From NCBI GenBank assembly GCA_045646865.1, contig JAZRLM010000019.1, positions 62,001-126,000 of the forward strand: a stretch of 64,000 nt of DNA, in the 5' to 3' direction. The notes under the pieces were generated by a model. That model had not been told where the DNA came from and did no database searches. It saw only the letters and a program-made list of their open reading frames with translations. Below are positions 42,421 through 50,387 of this stretch, one piece after another; position 1 is the stretch's first letter; each line of letters starts with the position of its first letter. This stretch comes from SIG440 sp045646865. Its GTDB lineage: Bacteria; Bacillota; Clostridia; Monoglobales; Monoglobaceae. The translations under genes and the position numbers were made by a program.

Positions 42421-43128
42421 ATGTTCAGTTTTAAATACGAAACACGATACGGCGATTATAAAGATTATAACAATATCAAACCAAGCAGTATCCTTGATAT
42501 GGTTCAGGATATTTCAACAAGGGCATCTGCTGACTGTGGTTATGATATAAATACTATGCGTGAGCTTAAGCTGGCGTGGCTTTTGCAGGGGGTTAAACTT
42601 CGATTTAAAAAGCGTATAAGACCTGACCTTCCTGTGGAAATTTTTACCGCAGTAAAACCAAGCAACGGTGTTACATCCGAAAGAGGTTGTCTTATCAAAC
42701 AAAACGATGAAATTGTAGGAAAAACCGTGTCAAACTGGTTTATATTCAATGTGGAAAGAAAAAGACCAACCAGAATACCAAAGGATATGCTTGATGCATA
42801 TGAAGTTTATGATTTTGGTGATGACTTTTTCAATATTGAAAAATTTCATACCATAGATATTGATGAAGTGAGCTATTCTGTCAAAATCTCGAATAAAGAA
42901 ATTGACACAAATATGCATCTTAACAACCAGAAAAGCGCTGAACTTTTGATGGATGCGTTGCCTTTTGATTTTTATTTTAACGAAATGAATGTATTTTATA
43001 AAAAGCCTGCATTTCTGGGCGACGAACTTGATGTATGTGTGAAAGAAATAGAAAATGGCTTTTACGTTCATCTTCAGACCAAAGAAAAGGAATTGTGCGT
43101 TGCAGGAACCTTTACATACACCGAATAG
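42421..43128 (+). CDS. Acyl-ACP thioesterase family protein
   Basis: A 235-residue double hot-dog protein of the FatA/FatB-like family. The segment TNMHLNNQKSAELLMD near residue 162 carries the DxNxHxNN catalytic pattern, and the first hot-dog begins FSFKYETRYGDYK. It would hydrolyse acyl-ACP to release free fatty acids. It follows the HIRAN gene after 1 nt. Confidence 0.85.
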   Translation: MFSFKYETRYGDYKDYNNIKPSSILDMVQDISTRASADCGYDINTMRELKLAWLLQGVKLRFKKRIRPDLPVEIFTAVKPSNGVTSERGCLIKQNDEIVGKTVSNWFIFNVERKRPTRIPKDMLDAYEVYDFGDDFFNIEKFHTIDIDEVSYSVKISNKEIDTNMHLNNQKSAELLMDALPFDFYFNEMNVFYKKPAFLGDELDVCVKEIENGFYVHLQTKEKELCVAGTFTYTE

Positions 43129-43135
43129 AAATTCT

Positions 43136-43168
43136 AATCCGAAGTAGATTGTGCTTCGGATTTTTTAT
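43136..43168 (+). terminator. Intrinsic terminator
   Basis: AATCCGAAG/CTTCGGATT stem followed by T-rich sequence. Confidence 0.88.
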
Positions 43169-43217
43169 TTGGAATTTGTGCATACTAAACCAAAATAAGA
43201 TTTTGGAGGAATATTAT

Positions 43218-44522
43218 ATGAAAAAATCAGTATGGATAGATAATGTAACTTTACCTCAGTTCAAGTTGCTGGATAAGGATATAAAAACGGATGTACTTGT
43301 TATAGGCGGTGGATTATGTGGGTTGCTGTGCGGATATTTTCTTGACAAGGCAGGTATTGATTATGTAATTGCAGAGGGCAATCAAATCGCATCAGGAATA
43401 ACCAAAAACACTACCGCCAAAATCACTTCTCAACATGGATTAATATATTCCCAAATGCTTAAGACTGTTGGAGAAAACTATGCACAAATGTATCTTAAGG
43501 CAAACGAAAATGCCTTGGCTGAGTATGAAAAGTTGTGTAAAAACTTTTGTTGTAATTTTGAACGACGTGATGCATTTACCTATACATTAAATAACAGAAA
43601 AAAGATTGAAGAAGAAGTAAAAGCCGTAAACAGTCTTGGCTTTGATGCAGAGTTTACCACAACGACAGAGCTTCCGTTTGATATAAATGGCGCAATTGTG
43701 TTTAAAAATCAGGCACAGTTTCACCCTCTTAAATTTATATCTGCTATCTCATCGGATTTAAATATATATGAAAATACTTTTGTATGTGAATTAACGCCAA
43801 CCGAGGCAATTACAAATTTCGGCAGAATCAAAGCGAAAAAGATAATTGTTACAACACATTTCCCTTTTATAAACAAGCACGGAAGCTATTTCCTGAAGCT
43901 TTATCAACATCGTTCCTATGTCTCTGCATATGAAAATGCGGCGAGCTTTCAGGGTATGTATGTTGATGAAGATAAAAAAGGAATGTCCTTCAGAAGTTAT
44001 GAAAATCTTCTGTTAATAGGAGGCGGCGGTCATAGAACGGGTAAGGATGGCGGTGCATGGACAGAAATAGAAGGTTTTGCAAAAAAGTATTATCCGCGTG
44101 CAAGATTAACGCACCAATGGGCGGCTCAGGATTGTATGAGTCTTGACGGGATTCCGTATATTGGCAGATATTCCCGCAACACTCCTGAAATGTTAGTGGC
44201 AACAGGTTTTAATAAGTGGGGTATAACTTCATCAATGGTTGCGGCAAAAATACTTTGTGACATGGTAATGGAAAGAAAAAATGATTTTGAAGAAGTGTTT
44301 TCTCCGCAAAGAAGTATCATAAAACCGCAGTTGTTAGTAAACGGTTTAGAAGCAACAAAAAATCTGCTGACACCAACAACAAAACGGTGCCCGCATCTTG
44401 GCTGTGCTCTTAAATGGAACAAGGCGGAGCATACATGGGACTGCCCTTGTCACGGCTCAAGATTTGAAGAAAACGGAAAGCTGATTGATAATCCTGCAAC
44501 AGGGGATGTTGAGATAAATTGA
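43218..44522 (+). CDS. FAD-dependent oxidoreductase fused to a C-terminal Rieske [2Fe-2S] domain
   Basis: 434 residues. A DAO-type FAD domain has the dinucleotide fold VLVIGGGLCGLLCGYFLDKAG near residue 26, GGGGHRTGK, and a late ATGFNKWGITSS. The C-terminal 50 residues form a Rieske domain with ligands in CPHLGCAL and CPCHGS. It probably oxidises an amine or related compound and passes electrons to the Fe-S cluster; the substrate is unknown. The ATG at 43218 follows GGAGG, while the longer upstream frame overlaps the thioesterase gene and its terminator. Confidence 0.88.
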   Translation: MKKSVWIDNVTLPQFKLLDKDIKTDVLVIGGGLCGLLCGYFLDKAGIDYVIAEGNQIASGITKNTTAKITSQHGLIYSQMLKTVGENYAQMYLKANENALAEYEKLCKNFCCNFERRDAFTYTLNNRKKIEEEVKAVNSLGFDAEFTTTTELPFDINGAIVFKNQAQFHPLKFISAISSDLNIYENTFVCELTPTEAITNFGRIKAKKIIVTTHFPFINKHGSYFLKLYQHRSYVSAYENAASFQGMYVDEDKKGMSFRSYENLLLIGGGGHRTGKDGGAWTEIEGFAKKYYPRARLTHQWAAQDCMSLDGIPYIGRYSRNTPEMLVATGFNKWGITSSMVAAKILCDMVMERKNDFEEVFSPQRSIIKPQLLVNGLEATKNLLTPTTKRCPHLGCALKWNKAEHTWDCPCHGSRFEENGKLIDNPATGDVEIN

Positions 44523-44616
44523 TTATGGGTGGACAAAAAATATTCATAATGATACAATGATTTCATCACAATGAAAAATATCAATAAAGTCGAAGTCATC
44601 CTTAAGGTCAAGTTCA

Positions 44617-44815
44617 TTTTTTTACTATTTCATAAAGTGCGCCTTTGGAACGTCTGCCGTCGGCTTCTTTTGCAAAAAGCGACATTGCTCCTTTTCAACC
44701 CAATAGCAGGAGCCTTCGTCGCTGAAAAATTCACTCCAGCCGTTTGAACGCGCCTCGCGGTTGTTATCGTCTCTGCCATATGCGGTTGGTATTAAATCTG
44801 CTTGAAAAATTTTAC
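44617..44815 (-). pseudogene. Possible frameshifted gene remnant
   Basis: On the minus strand a frame starting near 44815 reads QADLIPTAYGRDDNNREA, then an aromatic stretch NGWSEFFSDEGSCYWVEK. A shift of frame near 44690 continues as AMSLFAKEADGRRSKGALYE and ends in TGA at 44617. Both parts look protein-like and are richer in GC than the surroundings. No start codon is visible and I recognise no family. The rest of the spacer 44523-44860 holds only the downstream promoter. Confidence 0.35.
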
Positions 44816-44830
44816 TTTTTATGATATAAT
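44802..44830 (+). promoter_or_regulatory. Sigma-A promoter of the SLH protein gene
   Basis: TTGAAA and TATAAT are separated by 17 bp, 30 nt before the start codon. Confidence 0.75.
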
Positions 44831-44860
44831 GATTTAAAACTGGAAAAAGGAGAGGAGCAA

Positions 44861-46423
44861 ATGAAGAAAGTTATATTGCTTATTATATCTCTTGTTATGT
44901 TACTGTCTGTATCAACACAAGTGTTTGCTGAACGTGAGTATGTGGGTGAAACAGTTGTTAAAGATAATATGCTTTTTATAAATGGTAATTCTATCTCGGC
45001 GGCACAGCTTCCCAATGAATTTGTATATCTGCCCGTTGAACACCTTGAATATTACGGATTTAATGTTTTATATAACAACGATAACGGTTATAAAGAATAT
45101 GTAATAAGACGAAACGGAACAACTGATTTTGTTCCTGAATTTACATACAATGCGGAACGTTACAAGAATTATACAAAAGTTTATTCAACAGATGCTAAGG
45201 TATACTTAGATTCTGATTTTCCTGCAAATGTATTTGAACTTGAAAACGGAACGGTTTTAGTTCAAAGTGATGAGCTTGCAAAATATGGTACATATACATG
45301 GGATGCAAATACCCATACTATTTCAATAGATTTTGAAAGCACGGGATTCCTGCCTGTCGGACAGCCCTTCCACAACGTATTGGGACTAAATGATATTGAT
45401 GATATCGACAGTGCTGTAATTGTCAGAAATGACGGTAAATGTGCAGATATTTCATCAGAAGATTTAAAGGAATGGTTAAGTAAGTATTGGGATTTTGCAC
45501 CCTATGACAGAGTAGTCGGACCATACGATGTTGATGTTTATCGTGAGTACTATATAAAACTTTGGACCAAGAATAAAACAAAATCATTTATTGTATATCC
45601 CAATAGCGGTGTTATAGCTGGTGCTTACGGAACTCCTTGCGAATCACACGGTGTAACCAAGAAAAATTATATTTGGTATTTACCCTATATAGGTAACGGC
45701 CGTAACGCTCTGCATATAGCGGACACAAAATTAACTCAAAAATATATTAACGAAAAATCCACTGAATACGCAGGAACATTAAGAGATGCTACACCTGATG
45801 ATTCAGAGGTTATACCAACAACAAATTTGCTTAATACAAATGGAGCGAGTGATTGGGCGAAACCTGAAATTGAAAAAGCGGCGGCGTGCAACTTGCTGCC
45901 GTATGAACTGGCATCAAAGTACACAAGAAACATCACAAGAAAGAATTTCTGTGATTTGATTTATCGTCTTGTAGCCACAGAATTTTCACCAGACAGCGAT
46001 TCACGGTGGGGACAATGGTCTGCTATTGATAATGTAATTTACGAAAGACAACTGTCAAATAAACTTAATTCTGTATCTTTTTCTGATTGTACCGATGATA
46101 AAATTAAGTTTTTGTCTGCCGCAGGTATTATAAACGGTATGGGAGACGGAACATTTGCACCTGATGCATCAATTACCCGTGAGCAGGCGGCGGCAATACT
46201 TTGCAGGACTGCAGAGTTTTTAGAAAACAAGACAATGCCTACTGCTGCTATACATTCATACGCTGATAAAGATGATATTTCAGATTGGGCAGAAACTTCG
46301 GTTGCCTGTATGAATGCTATGGGAATTATGAAGGGTGTATCCGAAACTGAATTCTCTCCAAAAGGAAACTATACAATTGAGCAGGCAATAGCAACAATGA
46401 TAAGATTATACAATTGCCAATAA
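44861..46423 (+). CDS. Secreted protein with copper-amine-oxidase-N-like region and SLH domains
   Basis: 520 residues. A Sec signal peptide ends around VFA (residue 23). A region about 30-185 resembles the stalk/copper amine oxidase N-like fold common in Clostridia surface proteins (INGNSISAAQLPNEFVYLPVEHL). A middle domain is of unknown fold. Three SLH repeats cover roughly 330-520; INGMGDGTFAPDASITREQAAAIL is the clearest. SLH domains bind secondary cell-wall polymers, so it is displayed on the envelope. AGGAGAGGAG precedes the ATG. Confidence 0.85.
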   Translation: MKKVILLIISLVMLLSVSTQVFAEREYVGETVVKDNMLFINGNSISAAQLPNEFVYLPVEHLEYYGFNVLYNNDNGYKEYVIRRNGTTDFVPEFTYNAERYKNYTKVYSTDAKVYLDSDFPANVFELENGTVLVQSDELAKYGTYTWDANTHTISIDFESTGFLPVGQPFHNVLGLNDIDDIDSAVIVRNDGKCADISSEDLKEWLSKYWDFAPYDRVVGPYDVDVYREYYIKLWTKNKTKSFIVYPNSGVIAGAYGTPCESHGVTKKNYIWYLPYIGNGRNALHIADTKLTQKYINEKSTEYAGTLRDATPDDSEVIPTTNLLNTNGASDWAKPEIEKAAACNLLPYELASKYTRNITRKNFCDLIYRLVATEFSPDSDSRWGQWSAIDNVIYERQLSNKLNSVSFSDCTDDKIKFLSAAGIINGMGDGTFAPDASITREQAAAILCRTAEFLENKTMPTAAIHSYADKDDISDWAETSVACMNAMGIMKGVSETEFSPKGNYTIEQAIATMIRLYNCQ

Positions 46424-46488
46424 GCAACGCTATAAGAGGTGAATAAGGTGCTTTTATAAAGCCTCATGTAAATCTTTTAAAATAATGG

Positions 46489-46517
46489 TTGACATATTTA
46501 CATTCTTGTGATATAAT
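46489..46517 (+). promoter_or_regulatory. Consensus sigma-A promoter upstream of the rpsO hairpin leader
   Basis: TTGACA, 17 bp, TATAAT. Transcription would begin near 46524, leaving a 5' leader of roughly 275 nt before rpsO. Confidence 0.85.
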
Positions 46518-46527
46518 AACTGACGGT

Positions 46528-46682
46528 GAAACGCAAAAGCGTTTCGGTTTGCGCAAATCGCAAACTCTTAGCAAATATTATATTTTCTAAGACCGTAGCT
46601 ATTGCAATCAAGCGTAGCTTTCAAACTGAAAGTTTGAAAGTTGCAGAACAAGTTCTGCTAAAAAACGGCATTGTGCCGTTTT
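46528..46682 (+). repeat. Array of back-to-back hairpins in the rpsO leader
   Basis: In order: GAAACGC/GCGTTTC (46528-46545), GTTTGCG/CGCAAAC (46547-46565), TCTTA/TAAGA (46566-46592), CTTTCAAACT/AGTTTGAAAG (46618-46640), GCAGAAC/GTTCTGC (46643-46658) and AAAACGGCA/TGCCGTTTT (46662-46682). Most have loops of 2-5 nt. The 83-codon frame across it has no independent support. The last hairpin could terminate weakly. 46683-46799 shows only the ribosome-binding site of rpsO. Confidence 0.85.
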
Positions 46683-46799
46683 CTACGTTATTGATTATAA
46701 TACTAACCGTTGTAAACCTATTGCTTAGTTTAAGGGCTGAAGATTCACCGCCTTATACCAAGCTTTACGGGGATTAAAATTTTTCGGAGGTGAAACCAA

Positions 46800-47063
46800 A
46801 TGCTTAAGGAAAGAAAAGAAGAAATCATCAAGACTTATGCCGTACACGAAGGAGATACAGGTTCTCCCGAAGTACAGATTGCTCTTTTGACAGAAAGAAT
46901 CAATCATCTTAACGACCACCTTAAAACACATAAGAAGGACCATCACTCAAGACGCGGTCTTCTTAAAATGGTCGGTGTTAGAAGAAGTTTTCTTAACTAC
47001 CTTATGAAGAACGATATCGAAAGATACCGTGCTATCGTTGAGAAGCTTGGCTTGAGACACTAA
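46800..47063 (+). CDS. rpsO: Ribosomal protein S15
   Basis: An 87-residue S15 of normal length with GDTGSPEVQIALLTERI and the rRNA-binding HKKDHHSRRGLLKMVGVRRSFLNYL. It binds 16S rRNA in the platform of the 30S subunit. CGGAGGTGA lies just before the ATG. It is upstream of pnp, the order seen widely. In several bacteria S15 represses its own mRNA through a structured leader, and the hairpin leader here might play such a part. Confidence 0.98.
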   Translation: MLKERKEEIIKTYAVHEGDTGSPEVQIALLTERINHLNDHLKTHKKDHHSRRGLLKMVGVRRSFLNYLMKNDIERYRAIVEKLGLRH

Positions 47064-47074
47064 AATACAAATAA

Positions 47075-47111
47075 TTAAGTCTTTGTTCTTAGGGGCAAAG
47101 ACTTAATTTCG
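47075..47111 (+). terminator. Terminator between rpsO and pnp
   Basis: A perfect 12-bp stem, ATTAAGTCTTTG/CAAAGACTTAAT, with a 10-nt loop and a short T-run. Confidence 0.75.
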
Positions 47112-47273
47112 TATTTCAGCAATTAATCAATGCGGATAATTTTCCGCAAAATTATATAAAATACAATAGATTTGAGAGTGTTTACGCATTTAGCAGTTAT
47201 AAATATGCTTTGTTTCAAGAGCATACCTATAAGTGCTAAAAAGGTAGACCTCTTAAACAAAGGAGGAAAAATT

Positions 47274-49355
47274 ATGAGTAGAATTTTTGAAACAGAAGTT
47301 GCCGGCAGAAAGCTTAGTATTGAAGTTGGCAAAGTTGCAGAACTTGCAAATGGTTCTGTTATCGTAAGATACGGTGATACAGTTGTTGTTACTGCTGCAA
47401 CTGCATCAGCAAAGCCCAGAGACGGTATCGATTTCTTCCCTCTCAGCATTGACTACGAGGAAAGAATGTACGCTGTTGGTAAAATCCCCGGCAGCTTTTT
47501 AAAGAGAGAAGGCAGACCTTCTGAAAACGCAATCCTCACAGCCAGAGTTATTGACAGACCTATGCGCCCCTTGTTCCCCAAAGATTTGAGAAACGACGTT
47601 TCTATTGTTTCAACAGTTTTGTCAGTTGAACAGGACAATGCTCCTGAATTCTGTGCTATGATTGGTTCATCTGCTGCAGTTTCAATCTCTGACATTCCAT
47701 TTAACGGTCCTATTGCTGCAGTTTATGTTGGTCTTGTTGACGGTGAGTTCATCATCAACCCCACAGTTGAACAGCGCGAAAAGAGTGACCTTAACCTTAC
47801 CGTTGCAGGTAGTCTTGCAAAGGTTGTTATGATTGAAGCAGGCGCAAACGAAGTTACTGAAGATGTAATGTTTGATGCAATTATGTTTGCTCACGAAGAA
47901 ATCAAGAAGATTTGTACATTCATCAAGGGTATTCAGGACGAAATCGGCAAGCCCAAGTTTGAATATGACCATATTGTTGTAAACGAAGAAATCTTTGAGG
48001 CAATTTCTGCTTTTGCAACCGATATGGTAAAGGAAGCTCTTGACACAGACGATAAGTCTATAAGAGACGAAAACCTTAAGGTTGTTTACGAAAAGGTTTA
48101 TGAACACTTTGAAGAAACATATCCTGCTGAAGAATATGCACAGGATATCGAAGATGCTCTTTATAAGTTGCAGAAAACTATTGTAAGACGTTGGCTCCTT
48201 GACGAAGGCAAGCGTGTTGATGGCCGAAAGATTCAGCAGCTCAGACCCCTTTCATCAGAAGTTGGTCTTCTTCCCAGAGCACACGGTAGCGGTCTTTTCA
48301 AGCGTGGACAAACCCAGGTTCTTACTGTTGCAACACTTGGTGCTCTTGGCGACGCACAGATTATTGATGGTCTTGATACCGAAGAATACAGAAGATACAT
48401 TCACCACTACAACTTCCCATCATACAGTGTTGGTGAAACAAAGCCCTCACGTGGCCCCGGCAGACGTGAAATCGGTCACGGTGCTCTTGCAGAACGTGCT
48501 CTTGTTCCTGTAATTCCTTCTGAGGAAGAATTCCCCTACGCAATAAGACTTGTATCAGAAGTTCTTTCTTCAAACGGCTCAACCTCACAGGGTAGTATCT
48601 GTGGTAGTACACTTGCTCTTATGGATGCAGGTGTTCCCATCAAGGCTCCCGTTGCAGGTATATCTGTTGGTCTTGTTACCGAAGGCGAAAGATTTATCAC
48701 AATCCTTGATATTCAGGGTCTTGAAGACTTCTTTGGCGATATGGACTTTAAGGTTGCAGGTACAAAAAAGGGTATCACAGCTATTCAGATGGACCTCAAA
48801 ATTGACGGTCTTACACCTGAAATCATCAAGAATGCGCTCACCGAAACCCGTGATGCAAGATACTACATTCTTGATGAAGTAATGCTCAAAGCAATTGCTG
48901 AACCTCGTGAAGAGGTTTCACAGTATGCGCCAAAGGTTATTCACATTGAAATCCCTGTTGACAAAATACGTGACGTTATCGGCTCAGGCGGTAAGGTTAT
49001 TCAGAAGATTGTTGCAGACACAGGTGCTAAAATCGACATTGAAGAAGACGGTCGTGTATTCATTTCTGCTCCTAATGCCGAAATGGGCGAAGCTGCTAAG
49101 AAAATTATTGAAGGTATCGTAAAAGAACCTGAAATCGGCGAAGTTTATGACGGTAAAGTTGTAAGAATTATGGACTTCGGAGCATTTGTTGAATTCCTTC
49201 CAGGCAAAGACGGCCTTGTTCACATTTCAAAGCTTGATAAGGTTCGTGTAGAAAAGGTAGAGGATGTTGTTAAGGTTGGCGACGATATCAAAGTTCAGGT
49301 TATCGAAATCGATAAGCAGGGCAGAATCAATCTTAAGAGAATCATAACTGAATAA
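47274..49355 (+). CDS. pnp: Polyribonucleotide nucleotidyltransferase
   Basis: A 693-residue PNPase. Two RNase PH-like domains are separated by a helical domain (first: VRYGDTVVV, RPMRPLFP; second: RAHGSGLFKRGQTQ, SNGSTSQGS). KH (IRDVIGSGGKVIQKI) and S1 (GKVVRIMDFGAFVEF) domains follow. It degrades RNA 3'-5' by phosphorolysis. The ATG at 47274 follows AAAGGAGG; in-frame codons upstream lie in the leader. A small hairpin (GCGGA/TCCGC) lies upstream. Confidence 0.97.
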   Translation: MSRIFETEVAGRKLSIEVGKVAELANGSVIVRYGDTVVVTAATASAKPRDGIDFFPLSIDYEERMYAVGKIPGSFLKREGRPSENAILTARVIDRPMRPLFPKDLRNDVSIVSTVLSVEQDNAPEFCAMIGSSAAVSISDIPFNGPIAAVYVGLVDGEFIINPTVEQREKSDLNLTVAGSLAKVVMIEAGANEVTEDVMFDAIMFAHEEIKKICTFIKGIQDEIGKPKFEYDHIVVNEEIFEAISAFATDMVKEALDTDDKSIRDENLKVVYEKVYEHFEETYPAEEYAQDIEDALYKLQKTIVRRWLLDEGKRVDGRKIQQLRPLSSEVGLLPRAHGSGLFKRGQTQVLTVATLGALGDAQIIDGLDTEEYRRYIHHYNFPSYSVGETKPSRGPGRREIGHGALAERALVPVIPSEEEFPYAIRLVSEVLSSNGSTSQGSICGSTLALMDAGVPIKAPVAGISVGLVTEGERFITILDIQGLEDFFGDMDFKVAGTKKGITAIQMDLKIDGLTPEIIKNALTETRDARYYILDEVMLKAIAEPREEVSQYAPKVIHIEIPVDKIRDVIGSGGKVIQKIVADTGAKIDIEEDGRVFISAPNAEMGEAAKKIIEGIVKEPEIGEVYDGKVVRIMDFGAFVEFLPGKDGLVHISKLDKVRVEKVEDVVKVGDDIKVQVIEIDKQGRINLKRIITE

Positions 49356-49364
49356 TCAATTTTT

Positions 49365-49396
49365 AAGACCGCAGAAAAATCTGCGGTCTTTTTTTA
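49365..49396 (+). terminator. Intrinsic terminator after pnp
   Basis: AAGACCGCAGA/TCTGCGGTCTT stem with an AAAA loop, then T7. Confidence 0.92.
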
Positions 49397-49405
49397 TCAA
49401 AACTA

Positions 49406-49441
49406 TTGACTTTATTAATTTAGTGTGCTAAACTGTTAAAG
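49406..49441 (+). promoter_or_regulatory. ABC transporter promoter with his-type operator
   Basis: TTGACT (49406) and TAAACT (49429) are separated by 17 bp. A palindrome at 49410-49441 has half-sites CTTTA-N4-TTTA and core TTTAG-TGTG-CTAAA. Aligned from the base before the -35, 28 of 37 positions are identical to the his operon promoter at 1562-1598. The palindrome occupies the same register relative to -35 and -10. The shared regulator is inferred to be the HisR-like protein at 1625. Confidence 0.75.
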
Positions 49442-49475
49442 CAATATAAATCTAATTAAAAGGAGATTTTACAAA

Positions 49476-50309
49476 ATGAAAAATTTAACAAAAGTATTAG
49501 CATTAATGATGGTTGCTGTTCTTGCATTCGGTCTTGCAGCTTGCGGCAACAAAAATAATGAAGTTGCTGTTGACTATTCAAAGTCAGTAGACAATGCATT
49601 GGTTGTAGCAGAAGCAGGCTCAGCAGGCGAAGAACTTGCAACCACAAACGAATATTTCGCAAATGCAAAGTTCACAGCAGTTGACTCAATGGCTACCGCT
49701 CTTATGGACGTTGCATCAGGCACATCTGACATAGCAATTGTTGACTATGTTACATCAATTGGTTCAATCGGCGAAGGTACAGACTTTGCAAATCTTGCAG
49801 TTGTTGAAGGCAAAGATTTCAATCCTGAAGAATACGGTATTGCATTCCGCAAGGGCAGTGACGTTGTTCCTGCTGTAAATGCTGCAATTGCTGAACTTAT
49901 GGCTGACGGCACAATGGATAAGATTGCTGCAGAATACAAGCTTTCAGACCTTCTTATCAAGGATGGCAAAGCATATGACGATGCAGTAGAGGAAGGCGAC
50001 CTTGCTTACATAAAGGATAAGGGTGAACTTACTATTGGTATCACACTCTTTGCACCTATGAACTATGAAGATGACAACAAGGAGCTTATTGGTTTCGAAA
50101 CAGAATTTGCTGAAGCTGTTTGTGCAAAACTCGGAGTAGATGCAAACTTTGTTGAAATCAACTGGAACTCAAAAGAAATTGAACTTAACTCCAAAAACAT
50201 TGACTGTATCTGGAATGGTATGACCATTACTGATGAAAGACTTGAAAATATGAGCATTTCAGTTCCTTATATGGAAAACAAACAGGTTATGGTATCAAAG
50301 GCTAAATAA
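49476..50309 (+). CDS. Amino-acid ABC transporter substrate-binding lipoprotein, apparently circularly permuted
   Basis: 277 residues with a lipoprotein signal (LAAC, Cys23). The order of family 3 SBP segments is reversed. Residues about 40-115 (VAEAGSAGEEL, then SGTSDIAIVDY) match lobe 2, and 118-160 (EEYGIAFRKGSD, ELMADGTMDKIA) match the usual C-terminus. A linker follows, and 181-272 (GELTIGIT, GFETEFAEAVCAKLG, NGMTITDER, PYMENKQVMV) match the usual N-terminal lobe 1, with the carboxylate-binding Arg255. It is the receptor of the permease and ATPase that follow. Ligand by context: probably histidine or another polar amino acid. Confidence 0.85.
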   Translation: MKNLTKVLALMMVAVLAFGLAACGNKNNEVAVDYSKSVDNALVVAEAGSAGEELATTNEYFANAKFTAVDSMATALMDVASGTSDIAIVDYVTSIGSIGEGTDFANLAVVEGKDFNPEEYGIAFRKGSDVVPAVNAAIAELMADGTMDKIAAEYKLSDLLIKDGKAYDDAVEEGDLAYIKDKGELTIGITLFAPMNYEDDNKELIGFETEFAEAVCAKLGVDANFVEINWNSKEIELNSKNIDCIWNGMTITDERLENMSISVPYMENKQVMVSKAK

Positions 50310-50328
50310 TTAAACAGTTTTTGGTTTG

Positions 50329-50357
50329 TATCAGTGGGAGCATTGCTCCCACTGATA
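50329..50357 (+). terminator. Strong hairpin between the binding-protein and permease genes
   Basis: A 13-bp perfect stem, TATCAGTGGGAGC/GCTCCCACTGATA, with an ATT loop and a short TTTT afterwards. It is a likely partial terminator or stability element, giving more binding protein than permease. Confidence 0.75.
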
Positions 50358-50387
50358 AATTTTGAGAAAGTAGATAAAAATATTAGT

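Noticed and set aside
43035..43217. Upstream extension of the FAD/Rieske protein
   Set aside because: It overlaps the thioesterase gene and its terminator; GGAGG sits before ATG 43218.
46526..46777. 83-codon plus-strand ORF upstream of rpsO
   Set aside because: It runs through the hairpin array. Its composition follows the inverted repeats, and it has no ribosome-binding site or family resemblance.
50334..50387. GTG start for the permease at 50334
   Set aside because: It lies in a perfect 13-bp hairpin and lacks a Shine-Dalgarno; ATG 50388 matches family length.
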